From IMG/VR virus record IMGVR_UViG_3300034198_023276, positions 1-51,645 of that record: 51,645 nt of DNA. The stretch is one strand, 5' to 3'. Positions within the stretch are counted from its first letter, which is position 1, and the number at the start of each line of letters is the position of its first letter. Below the pieces are notes generated by a model. That model was not told the DNA's origin. It did no database searches and worked only from the letters and a program-made list of their open reading frames with translations. Below are positions 19,401 through 27,822 of the stretch, piece by piece. The DNA comes from a virus. The position numbers and the translations under genes are program-made.

Positions 19401-19664
19401 AAATTGTAAAGCATGTCCTGTAGTAAATACACTAGTTTTTTTACCAAGGCTTGATGAATATATTACTGATACTGATGATGAAGATTTAGTCCAATCTCCC
19501 GCATTTAGCATTTCTGCAGTATTTATTGTATTTCCTGATCCAGCAAATGTAACGTATGGGGCTAGTACAAGATTATAATTCCACTCTCCAGATATAAAGG
19601 GAAGAACATTAGCTGTTCCACCCTCAAAATAATTTTTTGTTGTTGTGTCTGTTGAAAATAGCAT
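13437..19664 (-). CDS. Tail hub / tail-associated protein with IPT, FN3 and Pro-Thr tail
   Basis: 2075 residues following the distal tail-like gene, the usual place of the tail hub or tip protein. Residues ~1-460 are beta-rich (two sandwich-like parts). About 465-800 resembles the phage hub/gp27-like fold (IDYDIKKEIDNN..., AGVFYVDAWDNQDIKSTKVNCFDIMKFLQSLP, GAWIDEYGVMRFKSL), and the hub closes near 1290-1360 (FGNPLIQVGDVVTVTYG). Then an IPT/TIG domain (~1370-1455, SSKSGKQGDVITITGTGFG), several FN3-like repeats (~1465-1930), a Cys-rich patch, a Thr-Pro linker (~2000-2020) and a Cys-containing C-terminus. I see no peptidase or lysozyme motif. It probably forms the tail tip opening and displays binding knobs. 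Confidence 0.75.
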   Translation of the reverse strand: MLFSTDTTTKNYFEGGTANVLPFISGEWNYNLVLAPYVTFAGSGNTINTAEMLNAGDWTKSSSSVSVIYSSSLGKKTSVFTTGHALQFSITPTTVNGKVDLAKYNNFNGSASYKIKFGQNTNKCFKVIFYAKSLNNNIINLVTQATSQDSILNGSSSDVLDNIDWQKVEMVVGQRSTDAPYADMDITLDFTNNTLNSEETWGILVSQIQIYEITQFDYEHGKLYPTLNAFTYFRPGESYVNSGNSAIPAPNESGGITRTIDLTSVKSGNWNNVMPVSPVVYAPRTLFMPSKCNPIFKNGVLTSFSQYKYFVSEKTSGNTSIGAFYPELLSANKIVLKFNLSQSKPDNLILKLYNTANNLITPVTTLNIPGSWISDAGVCILYWNGSTWTNSKWSWTPTGNSNMPTIDDSGNISMYVSGNKVNGYQSINKIVVTQVSSTPVSNYNLSSGQDSYDELRRFQVIEVSPRLELDMSSFVIDYDIKKEIDNNNTPLPISAMSANSATITFSNIPLTGAGNAPLSVFSTNANTLAYITPLAGMLVKNVKFYINHYVPGLSNKIIPAGVFYVDAWDNQDIKSTKVNCFDIMKFLQSLPVSDYVSQNQSLINVFSNILDFTGFTDYDYDQLKELFTSNNQLISTSFFFADSASKTLYKILQEAFMSYQVGAWIDEYGVMRFKSLQNILTNYTSSYDINDANIIENGYNETIKTKIGKILMRYRAPQIKRSIAINDPNKSQSILKVAPDIIWQQDSEDLVPFNLLKTSINSLSQNYYETDQGGLQSMFFTNTINHNGYCIIEGEIMSSGNFEFSLIGQDKDPLNPNGVIIKGQETIYPTNETELSSMVGSFSNRVGSQNVIQTPTGRYVNVQRGLFGTEAKAHLVMNSSSDYRLKFNTLQMSSSGIIGKPLQELNVYKNVIQVTSASPGNKTMVTANEQDTGFSTYSVKFKFPTSVTDVSSGIFLGKPSSGSGVTYFVELLSTGSDTVYRKYQLSIYSVDAAGIKTPLTKSIDISNYLHADFNNEPEDALYNDELGYYINLKFVNVPGKRVIYVNKNRFNLERLSNKLNTSGQYVYSHQWISDTASSSLPSNFGGTNFGFFTGSTTNTSLTTNLLEVYATETPVFENVEYYFQTREFLNSLIQNQNVCEKSFFVQSRPSVIGLNVYDVQLTPTPSLGAEMFKTSYSYYYYPNKNIKTEPKLVRVKEDALSYSNVTSTGYRSKFAIVNNSRYAVYTQTGATYSQMAHAQLLMATRGMITLTPQLTIEKVLNAENINEVIELQSDWIQSKKSAETILKNIGYATEAFSTDITIDIFGNPLIQVGDVVTVTYGLKNIQNIAFFVKSVTQNFSNGLSTSLVLNQITYNGVTRNNLGIVFPYATNTGNGPKITSLSSKSGKQGDVITITGTGFGNTITPSVLFGKTAGVGVTLVSNTSITVTVPYSASGGPVDLSVVLSGLSDTLFGGFSYVSTTTNVQDLTALSASITGTDAYNNNTANVTWGITTTIGKSYNAFSWNVVSSGVKLNSQSGLHILDGGSHGISLDSLVPGDTYIITITPEYIDALGNINTGNAKSVTLTATGGSGSSSGPGYPSTQLQTPVISNGRFVTVGVSVALLVDVALDLIDSPPPSSYTMVISDGTDEAYHVFNTINLTNSGFYILATSTKGVVGLYSPDKTYYVSVISSDDKEVYSDSEPSNILSIVTPGADVIDISISGNAVISWTAPSATTYSGYDVEYVDSAGFSQIDNIITCCSSSSTMYYGVNRSVAISTNGINFSDSRFTFAPGSTLTVKITGRISSTGTYGTTYTKTYTVPAAAAIAGGPAVYKTAIVSGGFTWSWYNIKLSNGTDPYSYEYQIYNNSNPSAPSLIDSGIKGFVSSTNPYSISSKDTTSSARVRAVQGAIVSPWAGDYVPGSGTPGSSTGNGGNQNNGGAVTTYYYASSSCDSGFGNYDTCPANGSSVTTLPSGYTANTLKSVRLGGATYKREYYSTISDADALSKVSNTVCAPCVGGAPTPTPTPTPTPTPTPTPTPTLASPTLSMVYGTTTPKCTIGSITSSGSGTGSGSTISTTCGTFYGIPGVPYVWICCQ
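13609..13667. repeat. 12-base repeat encoding Thr-Pro (tract C)
   Basis: About five near-perfect GGCGTTGGAGTA units in the 3' part of the hub gene, giving a Thr-Pro linker. The units match those in the 259-residue protein gene 9 kb away, including the codon cycle. Confidence 0.85.
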
Positions 19665-20161
19665 TATATCTCCGTAAAATCTATTTTAACGTTGACATAA
19701 TCATATCCAGTACTTGCGCTACTACTCACCATTCTTTTTTGAACATCGTAAGTAAAACCTGTCATGTAAGCCTGAAATACATCTCCTGTTGTTTTAAATG
19801 AATCAGAATATGTTGAATTGACTGGTACTGCGTTATAAGTTGCAGTAGTTTCTTTAGCATAAATTAATTTAACATAAATAGGCAAAAATACATTTCCATC
19901 ATAAAATGACTTCATCCATGCTGCTCCATGTCCACCTGCACTATAATCTACTACATTTGAATCTAGGGAAGGAAGGTTCTGCCAATCTGTTGAAATTTTC
20001 TTCTTGCTTGCAATAACATATTTTCTAAGTTTGCCGTTTGCCATGCGTTGAGAGGTCTCTATGTTTTCATAACTAATTTGAATAGGAGAACGGGAATGAT
20101 CAGATAACTTGTACCATGTTGAATTATCTAACGACACCTGAACACCTATTGCTATTTTCAT
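19664..20161 (-). CDS. Distal tail-like protein
   Basis: 165 residues, mixed beta composition (VQVSLDNSTWYKLSDHSRSPIQISYENIETSQRMANGKLRKYVIASKKKISTDWQNLPS). It sits between tape measure and hub protein, the place of the distal tail (Dit) protein that connects tube to tip. The strand-rich N-terminus resembles tube-like folds of tail tube and Dit proteins, but the Dit family is too divergent to name from sequence. Its ATG overlaps the tape measure stop by four bases (ATGA), and its stop overlaps the hub gene start by one base (TAATG), so the three are translationally coupled. Confidence 0.65.
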   Translation of the reverse strand: MKIAIGVQVSLDNSTWYKLSDHSRSPIQISYENIETSQRMANGKLRKYVIASKKKISTDWQNLPSLDSNVVDYSAGGHGAAWMKSFYDGNVFLPIYVKLIYAKETTATYNAVPVNSTYSDSFKTTGDVFQAYMTGFTYDVQKRMVSSSASTGYDYVNVKIDFTEI

Positions 20162-23100
20162 TGTGAAACAAACCTTCTATCCGTACTTGTCATAGCAGTA
20201 TTACGCTTTATAGTATCCATTACTGCTTTAGCAATATCATTGGCATCTGCATTAGATCCCGCATTTACTGTAATATTGAATGTACTACCCATTATACCAT
20301 TATTTTGGCTTGCAGGAATAATTGCTTCACCTTTATGTATTTGAGCAATCATATCGTTAGTAACGTAATTTGTTCCTACGTCAAATGAAGGTAATTTATA
20401 ATTAGCAAATCCACCTTTTGAAAAATGAGGTATGTGACCAGAAGGTAGTGTACGAACAGCTTCAAAAACATATTCACTTATGAATTTAGAAAAATTATTA
20501 CCACCTGACCAGTATTGATGTTTTCCTTCCCCAACAAATTCACCTGTCCCTGGAATTTTGTGTGCAAATGGATTAATTTCTTTTAAAACATATTCTGTAA
20601 ATGGTGCAATAAATTGTTCTTTGTCAGCTAAATTATATCTATTTCCACCTAGGCCTAAATCCATTAGGTTTGAAATTCCTTTAATATCTTTACCTAAAAT
20701 TATTTTTGCAATGGCATTCATTTCTCCACCACCAGTTCCACCTTTTGCTGCTATTGATTTAGCCCACTCTAGGCTATCTGTGGCAGATTTTCCAAGACCT
20801 GGTATCCATGAATCATTAATATTAATACCTTTATCAAAATCTCTAAACGCTGCTGCTGCTGGGTCATTAAAATTTGGTGCTGGTTTTCCAGATTTTGCAA
20901 TTAATTCTGTTGCATTTGTTTTCCATCTATTTGTAATGCTTTCCCAAGGAGACCCTTTTTTATAACCCACAATTTCTGCCAAATCATTTTGACTGAGTGC
21001 TCTATATACAGTTTGATCTTTACCAATTGTTTTTCTGGTAAGCATTGTATTAATTATTCCCCAGTCTTGATTTTGTGCAAACATAGGTCTGTCTGTATAT
21101 AATTGAAGTGAAGGAAGTCCTCCTGGAGGCGTATCAGTTTTTCTACCTAATTTAATTAATCTTAAAGAATCAGCAATTAGATCTTCATAATTTTTTATAA
21201 ATATTGGTTTGTCTTCTAGCTTAAAATAAGGCTTTCCTTCAAAAAATTCACCACTGTTTATTTTATTTAAACTAGATCTATATTCAGCAATACTCGCTTG
21301 ATAAGTTTTAATAGATTTAATTGTATCTGCGGATAATGAACGTGTTAAAGCTGAATGTTCTGCTGCTGGAACTGCTCCTTTTGTAGGAAGAAACATAGTT
21401 GCTGCAGATAAATAATCCATCCATTTTCCAGCTTTTTTATTACCAGTCTGTAATGAAAATGGACTTTGTGATGTTTTTCCTGCTAATGATCTATATATTG
21501 AAGGTATACCAGAAAATTCTTGTAAATCTTTATTTTGTTTTTTACTTGTGTTTGAAATGAATTGTGGGGCTAAACTATGTAATGCAGTTTGCCCTAGGGT
21601 ACCTAAATTTTCAAGTAATCCCGTCATCATAGACCCTGTAGCAGATTTATTAGACTGATTTTTAAATTTGTTCCATAATGCTGATACTCCGCCTAAGCTA
21701 CCATTAGCAAAATGTTGTGCATTTAATGAATCAAAAAATTCTGTGCCGTATTTACTTACCGTATCTGCTTTAATTACATATTCGCCATTTGAAAGGTAAG
21801 CGGGAATAGAATCAGATGTTGCTGTTCCTGCTCCTCTAATATGTCCACCATCTGCATACCCTCTAGCCTTAGTTAAAGCAGTTTTTGCAGAAGAAACTGC
21901 TTTATTATCAGAAATTATTAAAGAGGCTGGATATTTATCTAATCCCGATTTAGCTGTATTAAGTTCTGTTTTTGCAGAATTTAATGCTGTTGCTGCGGCA
22001 GTTTTAGCAGCACCTGCTTTTGCTTTATTATATTTTGTTTGTGCAGCTTTCATTTTTGAAGATGCTGTATTAAATTTTTTCTGTGCTGCAGCTTGTGCAA
22101 GCTGGTCAGATTTTAATTTTGCAGTTGCTTTATCAAGTGCTAACTGTGCTTTTACCATTGCAATAGTAGTTTTTTTAGCTTCTGCATCATTAATTTGTGA
22201 ATCAATAGATTGGTTATTATAATCTGCCCCATAAATATTTTGCAATACGTCTGTTGAATATGTCTTGCCTGCAAAACCAAATTGAATCCCTTGATCACTA
22301 TTATAATTAACTTTTTTAGCTTGTGCATATGCATTTGTTTTGGCATCAAATAATGTTTTTGCTGAACCTGTGCTAAAAGTAGTTACTTTATTTACTGTAG
22401 CTGAATTTGGAGCTGGTGCATTTGGGCCTTCTGCTCCAACATCAATATATTTACCTTTTTGAGTATCATAATTATATTGTCTTCCTTGATATGTAAATCC
22501 ACCTACTGCTGCTGATTCTGGAAATTGTTGTACAAGAAATGATCTTGCCTCATCAGATAAAGTTTTATAGTCATTACCTTTTGCATCCTTTTTTGTAACC
22601 ATCCAATTTTTACCTGTAAAACCAGATTGTCTTGCAGCTTTTTCTGTCATATCAGAAAGACCTGGTATGGCTGTTCCGCCTTGACCAGGGAGTGTAAGGT
22701 TTCCACCTTTTCCAGTGAGGCTGGTTGTTCCGTTACCATTTGATGATTTTACAGCAGTATTTGCATTTATAGCATCTGTATTTTTTTGTAAAGCTGCTTT
22801 ATCTTCATCTAATGCTAGCTGCATACTAGATACTAATTCTGCTTGTTTATCTGCTTGTGACTGAAGATCATTAAGATTTCCTTGATTAGCAAAATCAACA
22901 GTAGTACCAGTAAGTTGTTGTTGTAATAATGCTGCTTTCATAAAATCACCAGAAGCGTTAGCTAATCTGATTTGATTTTCAAGATCTGTCTTAGAAAGAT
23001 TAAATTGTTGTTGTCTTTGTATTTCTGAAGTAATATCTCTTTGTGTTTTTAATTGTTTATCAAGTATTGCTTTTTTATCTTTTTCAATTTTAAGAGATTT

Positions 23101-26100
23101 TTCTTCTTTTGCTATTCTATCATTAAGTTTTTTTAATTCTGCTGCAGAAAGTGTTGGTGATATTTTACCTGGATTAGTTCCTCCACCTGATTTTAGTGTT
23201 GCTGCATCTACAACGTTTATTGCTTTATTAAGTGCACTTTTAGGATCATTAAGTTGTTTTGCAAAATCTGCAGCATTTTCGAAAGCTAATGTTTTTCCAG
23301 ATGTTTTGCCCATTCCACTAAAATCAACATTATATCCACCAGCAGTAAGTTTTTGAGCAACTGCATTTGCTGAAAAAGCATCATACCCCGCTTGACCCAA
23401 TTGCACTACTGCTTGTGCAGCTTTTACATCTCCAATTCCCATTAAATAATTATATAACCCTTGAACTGTTTGTGATGCTGACAGTCCAGATTGTGCAATT
23501 CCATCGAGAATTGCTTTAAATTGTTCCCATGATGTTGTGTTTACAGCAAGATTTGATAAAGCACCCAAATTAGTTTGTAATGTTTTTGCATTTCCTGATG
23601 AGTCTGAAAGAAGTTTTTTAATTGCACCCAGCTGGGTAGGCAACGATGCAGATGTTGATGCTGCAATATCTGAATGTCCACCTAAAACTAGAATTAATTG
23701 AATCAATTTATCTGCATTTTCTTTACTTATACCATTAATTGCCATTTGCGTATTAACAAAATCTTGAGCTACTTTAGCTGCAGATCCTGAATTATGAGTC
23801 TCTTTAATTTTTTCAATTATTAATGATAATGGATCATTTGTTGGTAACGATGTAATTAATTTTTTAAATGAATTAAGTTCATTATTTGTATATTTAAGAT
23901 TTGAAGCTAATATCTCTGATTCACCATCATAGGTAGTAACAGTTTGTGTAAAATTAGATAATTGATGTTCTGTATTTGCTATAGATTGTCCAAAAAATTG
24001 CATTGCATTTGTGCTTGCAGTAAATGTTGCCTTTGCTTGTGCTTCATGTCTTTTTTCAATTTCAATAAGATGTTGTATACCACCATATGCAAATCCTGCA
24101 ACTGCTGCTGCACCTATAATATATGGGTTCATAGTCATAGATGCCATAGATGCCCATGAAGCTGATGTTCCTAATTCTTTTCCTACTCCTGGGACTTTTG
24201 CTAATTGCGGGGTGATCATTGGTGCAATCATCATTGCAGCCATACCAGCTCCCGCTCCCTTTCCTATTCCACCCTTAAATAAACCTTTAAGACCTTTTCC
24301 ACCACTAGCACCAATTTCTGCAGCACCTGCTAACTCTGCACCAGCTATTATAGTTGCAGGGATTTCATCCTGAATTCCTTTATCATAACCAATTCCAAAC
24401 CAACGTCCTAGCATTCTTGCAACAAATGATGGAGACTTACTCTTTTGAGTAGTTGCAACTGCAGTTATTGCAGCATTGGCAATTTTTTTACCTGCTACTG
24501 CAACTAGCGTATCTTGAGATATTCCTAATGCTAATCCTTGATTAAATTGTTGACCTAATTTACGTGCAACGGCTGTATACTCAGCAGATCCTTCTTGAAG
24601 AGTAAGAAGTTTATCTCTGCTATTTTTAATCTCTAGCATTAACGATTCATTATCTTTCATTTTTTGAATCTGAAGAAGATTTTCTTGTATCTTTTTATAT
24701 TCTATAGTTTGTTGTTTACCAGCATCTTGCAACATTTTTAATTCTTGCTGAAGTGTTTTTTGATATTCTACTTTTCTTGCATTAATTGATGTTGGGTCAA
24801 AAACTCTATCTGTAGCATTGACCCCTGGATTATCTTTAGCCCATTGTTTTACTTCAGTTAAATTTTTTCCTGAATTACTTGGAGTTACATAATTACTAGC
24901 TATAAGGTCTTCTTGAGCTCTTAACCTTCCACTTCCCCTTGCTTCAAGATATTGATTGGCGTGAAAAGCTGTTCTTGTTCTACCTTCAAGTATAATTTTT
25001 CCATCTTTGTCTACACCTTTAATCCATTTAGATGTAGGTTTTTTTCCTTCTGACCTAATTTTTGCAGCATCTGCTTCTACTTCTTTAACTATTGATTCTG
25101 TAAATTTTCCATAAAGCTGTGTTCCTATTTTACTATGTGGCTGTTCACCAACACTTATTTTTCTAAACTCTTCTTCTACTACCAATTGTTCTTCTTTAGA
25201 AACAGTTAATTTTAATTTATTTGCTGCTTCTCTTAATTTTTTCATTGCATCTTCAGTTAATTTTTCTGGTTTAGAAAATAAATTAAGAAGTCCATTTTCA
25301 GCACCACTGCCTAATCCTAGTTGTGATAATAGCCAAACTTTTTGATCATTTAATGGACCTGTAACGTGTGATGTTCCAAGATGTTGTAAATCTGGTTGAG
25401 TATAATTTTTTAACTGTTCTAGAGCTGATGGAGTTGCACCAATTGCAGATATTCTAGATTCTGCTTTTCTAGACTCTGATGCAATTGCCTCTCTATTTCC
25501 GCTTGCTGCAGATATATATTCTGCTGAGCCTTGTAATGTTGCTGGGGCTCCACGAGCTTTTGATCGATCAATAGCCATACTTTTAGAAGGACCAATAAAA
25601 GCTATCTCTCCATTTTCCATTTCTCCTTGCTTATCATTAAGTCCGATAGGTGTGTTTGGCTGACCTTGTGGATGTGGATGATAATGTTTTCCTGCATTAT
25701 GTTTTGGAAGTGTGCCTTGAATCATTCTAGAAATAAATCCTGAGTATTTCATTGATTGTGGATAAGGAATTACTGCTTCTCCTCCAGTAAGTAATGCTGG
25801 ATGAATATCTCCTTCTGATGGATTACCCTTTACAAATCCACCTGTTGCATATTTTGTTGGTCCCGCAAAACCTGGGACTCCTTGTGCAGACCTTGCAATA
25901 ACAGATCCTATTCCTCTTGTTGCAGACATTGCTGCAAGCATACCTTCCATATTAATAGTTAAATTTTTAATTGCTGAATTTAATAAATCAATTGATTCTA
26001 CATTACTCATAAGACCTGCATCAAAAATTTGTGATGCATTTTTGGCAGCAATTAATTCAGGTGTAAGCATAGTTCCTAATGTTTTTCCACCAGTTGCTAG

Positions 26101-27816
26101 TTGCTTGAGATTAAATGCACCTCTTATTAAGAAACCAACAAAGTTGCCTAACAGACCAGTTAACATGATAATTGGACCAGCAAGTGCTACTCCGACTGCT
26201 AGGGCACCAGCTAGTGATTTAAGTGGTCCTGGAAGTGAATCAAATATTTTTGCAATAGAATTTCCAAAATTAAGTAATTTAGTAGCAAAATCAAGTATCT
26301 TTTCGCCAATTGGAATCAAATTTGCTTTCATTGATTCAACTGCACGTTGAAATCTTCCAGTTGTTGATTCTATAGCAGTATTTAATTCTCCTTTTGCTAT
26401 TTTAGATAACTGAGTATCTGTTGCATTGGCAAGTTCAAAAGCTGTTTTAGTTTGACTATTTACTGCACCTAAATTAGTGATTAGTGCTTGAATTCTTGCT
26501 TCTTGAAATTTACCAAACATTTTTTCAATTAATTGTGCTTGTGCAAGTGGGGCTAAACCTTTTAATGCATCTTGCAATGCCATGATCATTTTGATTGGAT
26601 TTCCACCCGTAGATGTTGCTATAGATTCAACACTAATTCCATAATCCATAAATGCTTTTTTAGCAGCAGATGTTGGGTTAATTAATGAAGCAAGAGCAGA
26701 CTTAATAGCATTAGCAGATTGAGCTGCTGGAACTCCCGCCTCTTTCATAGCAACCATCATAATCGCTGTATCTTTAAAATCTCCACCTAATTGCTTTACA
26801 ATTGGTCCTACACGTGGAATTCCATCTACTAAATCTTGAAGACTTGTAGATGTTTGGTTTTCAACTGCATTAAGAAAATTTACTGCGCCTGATAATTTTT
26901 CTGTACTTAATTTATAAACATTTTGTAATGATATAGTTGCTTGCATTGCTTTTTGAGTATCTAATTCACCTAATTTTGTAAGTCTCATAGATTCTCTAGT
27001 GGCTGATAATAAATCTTTTCCTTGTAATCCCGTCGCTGCTAGATCTGCAGCCATTGCTGCAGTATCTTTAACTGCCATACCCATAGATGAAGCAAGTTCT
27101 TTAGATAAAGATAAAACTTCTCTTTTAATTTCAGAAAGTGCTGCTTTTGATGGTTGAACTAATCCCGTACCATATACTTTTTGTAGGCGAACAAGTTCCG
27201 TATTAACATCTTTAAATACTGATGTAGCCTGTTGTCCAAATAACATTAGTGGTACAGATAAGCCAACAGTTAATTGACGACCTGCCCACTGTGTATTTTT
27301 ACCCCAATTGATAAGAGCCTGGGATCCTTTGTTTACCGCAATAGCATATAGATTTGCTTCATTTGCTGCAATTTTAGTTGCATTAGCAACTTTATTTATA
27401 GTAGTTGGGGTAAATACAGATAATACGCCCTGTTTAGTAGGATCGTTCATTATTACAGAATTTTGTAATTTTGTTTGCTCTATTGCAAGTGCTTTCATCT
27501 GAGTTGTAGCTTCAGATGATCTACGCTTAATTATATTATAATAGTCAGTTAATTTTAGCTTTCCCGCTTCAAGTTGTTGACCAAATTTTTCTGTTTCTGA
27601 GGTCAGTTTTACCGTTGATACTGTAAATTGATTAGTTGACAACATTGTCTGCTTGAAAGCAGCATTCATTGCATTCAAATCTTTTGCCATGTTTGGATTT
27701 ATTCCAACTCCAGCAAGGTTACTTTGAAGTGCTATTACTTTTTCTTGTAATAATTTGATTTGGCTATTTACGGAAGAAAAATCACCAAGGGCTACTATAT
27801 TAAGTCTTAGATCCAA
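20158..27816 (-). CDS. Tape measure protein with ADP-ribosyltransferase-like domain
   Basis: 2552 residues. The N-terminal ~150 residues are helical coiled coil. Residues ~160-600 match the TP901-type tape measure core (WAGRQLTVGLSVPLMLFGQQATSVF, VNTELVRLQKVYG) with hydrophobic segments near 545-590 (LAGALAVGVALAGPIIMLTG). Gly-Gly...Gly-Glu-x-(V/I)-(I/P) linkers occur near 655-690, 1985-2040 and 2480-2505. A ~300-residue insert of unknown fold covers ~700-1000. Further hydrophobic stretches lie near 1160-1260, and coiled coil near 1565-1700 and 1870-1970. Residues ~2250-2415 resemble an R-S-E ADP-ribosyltransferase (R2272, S2344-A-T, D2398-x-E2400). I start at TTG 27816: the ribosome binding site GGGGTGAT is 6 bases upstream and no ATG fits. 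Length suggests a tail up to roughly 380 nm if all residues span it; inserts would shorten that. Confidence 0.93.
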   Translation of the reverse strand: MDLRLNIVALGDFSSVNSQIKLLQEKVIALQSNLAGVGINPNMAKDLNAMNAAFKQTMLSTNQFTVSTVKLTSETEKFGQQLEAGKLKLTDYYNIIKRRSSEATTQMKALAIEQTKLQNSVIMNDPTKQGVLSVFTPTTINKVANATKIAANEANLYAIAVNKGSQALINWGKNTQWAGRQLTVGLSVPLMLFGQQATSVFKDVNTELVRLQKVYGTGLVQPSKAALSEIKREVLSLSKELASSMGMAVKDTAAMAADLAATGLQGKDLLSATRESMRLTKLGELDTQKAMQATISLQNVYKLSTEKLSGAVNFLNAVENQTSTSLQDLVDGIPRVGPIVKQLGGDFKDTAIMMVAMKEAGVPAAQSANAIKSALASLINPTSAAKKAFMDYGISVESIATSTGGNPIKMIMALQDALKGLAPLAQAQLIEKMFGKFQEARIQALITNLGAVNSQTKTAFELANATDTQLSKIAKGELNTAIESTTGRFQRAVESMKANLIPIGEKILDFATKLLNFGNSIAKIFDSLPGPLKSLAGALAVGVALAGPIIMLTGLLGNFVGFLIRGAFNLKQLATGGKTLGTMLTPELIAAKNASQIFDAGLMSNVESIDLLNSAIKNLTINMEGMLAAMSATRGIGSVIARSAQGVPGFAGPTKYATGGFVKGNPSEGDIHPALLTGGEAVIPYPQSMKYSGFISRMIQGTLPKHNAGKHYHPHPQGQPNTPIGLNDKQGEMENGEIAFIGPSKSMAIDRSKARGAPATLQGSAEYISAASGNREAIASESRKAESRISAIGATPSALEQLKNYTQPDLQHLGTSHVTGPLNDQKVWLLSQLGLGSGAENGLLNLFSKPEKLTEDAMKKLREAANKLKLTVSKEEQLVVEEEFRKISVGEQPHSKIGTQLYGKFTESIVKEVEADAAKIRSEGKKPTSKWIKGVDKDGKIILEGRTRTAFHANQYLEARGSGRLRAQEDLIASNYVTPSNSGKNLTEVKQWAKDNPGVNATDRVFDPTSINARKVEYQKTLQQELKMLQDAGKQQTIEYKKIQENLLQIQKMKDNESLMLEIKNSRDKLLTLQEGSAEYTAVARKLGQQFNQGLALGISQDTLVAVAGKKIANAAITAVATTQKSKSPSFVARMLGRWFGIGYDKGIQDEIPATIIAGAELAGAAEIGASGGKGLKGLFKGGIGKGAGAGMAAMMIAPMITPQLAKVPGVGKELGTSASWASMASMTMNPYIIGAAAVAGFAYGGIQHLIEIEKRHEAQAKATFTASTNAMQFFGQSIANTEHQLSNFTQTVTTYDGESEILASNLKYTNNELNSFKKLITSLPTNDPLSLIIEKIKETHNSGSAAKVAQDFVNTQMAINGISKENADKLIQLILVLGGHSDIAASTSASLPTQLGAIKKLLSDSSGNAKTLQTNLGALSNLAVNTTSWEQFKAILDGIAQSGLSASQTVQGLYNYLMGIGDVKAAQAVVQLGQAGYDAFSANAVAQKLTAGGYNVDFSGMGKTSGKTLAFENAADFAKQLNDPKSALNKAINVVDAATLKSGGGTNPGKISPTLSAAELKKLNDRIAKEEKSLKIEKDKKAILDKQLKTQRDITSEIQRQQQFNLSKTDLENQIRLANASGDFMKAALLQQQLTGTTVDFANQGNLNDLQSQADKQAELVSSMQLALDEDKAALQKNTDAINANTAVKSSNGNGTTSLTGKGGNLTLPGQGGTAIPGLSDMTEKAARQSGFTGKNWMVTKKDAKGNDYKTLSDEARSFLVQQFPESAAVGGFTYQGRQYNYDTQKGKYIDVGAEGPNAPAPNSATVNKVTTFSTGSAKTLFDAKTNAYAQAKKVNYNSDQGIQFGFAGKTYSTDVLQNIYGADYNNQSIDSQINDAEAKKTTIAMVKAQLALDKATAKLKSDQLAQAAAQKKFNTASSKMKAAQTKYNKAKAGAAKTAAATALNSAKTELNTAKSGLDKYPASLIISDNKAVSSAKTALTKARGYADGGHIRGAGTATSDSIPAYLSNGEYVIKADTVSKYGTEFFDSLNAQHFANGSLGGVSALWNKFKNQSNKSATGSMMTGLLENLGTLGQTALHSLAPQFISNTSKKQNKDLQEFSGIPSIYRSLAGKTSQSPFSLQTGNKKAGKWMDYLSAATMFLPTKGAVPAAEHSALTRSLSADTIKSIKTYQASIAEYRSSLNKINSGEFFEGKPYFKLEDKPIFIKNYEDLIADSLRLIKLGRKTDTPPGGLPSLQLYTDRPMFAQNQDWGIINTMLTRKTIGKDQTVYRALSQNDLAEIVGYKKGSPWESITNRWKTNATELIAKSGKPAPNFNDPAAAAFRDFDKGININDSWIPGLGKSATDSLEWAKSIAAKGGTGGGEMNAIAKIILGKDIKGISNLMDLGLGGNRYNLADKEQFIAPFTEYVLKEINPFAHKIPGTGEFVGEGKHQYWSGGNNFSKFISEYVFEAVRTLPSGHIPHFSKGGFANYKLPSFDVGTNYVTNDMIAQIHKGEAIIPASQNNGIMGSTFNITVNAGSNADANDIAKAVMDTIKRNTAMTSTDRRFVSQ

Positions 27817-27822
27817 TTAATA

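Noticed and set aside
13437-19664. Peptidase or lysozyme domain in the hub protein
   Set aside because: No catalytic His/Cys, zinc-binding or Glu-Asp pattern of tail lysins is evident; the body is hub-like, IPT and FN3.
24011-24373. Plus-strand frame of 120 residues opposite the tape measure gene, and many similar plus-strand frames
   Set aside because: They are low-complexity mirror frames of strongly coding minus-strand genes, with no family motif or context.
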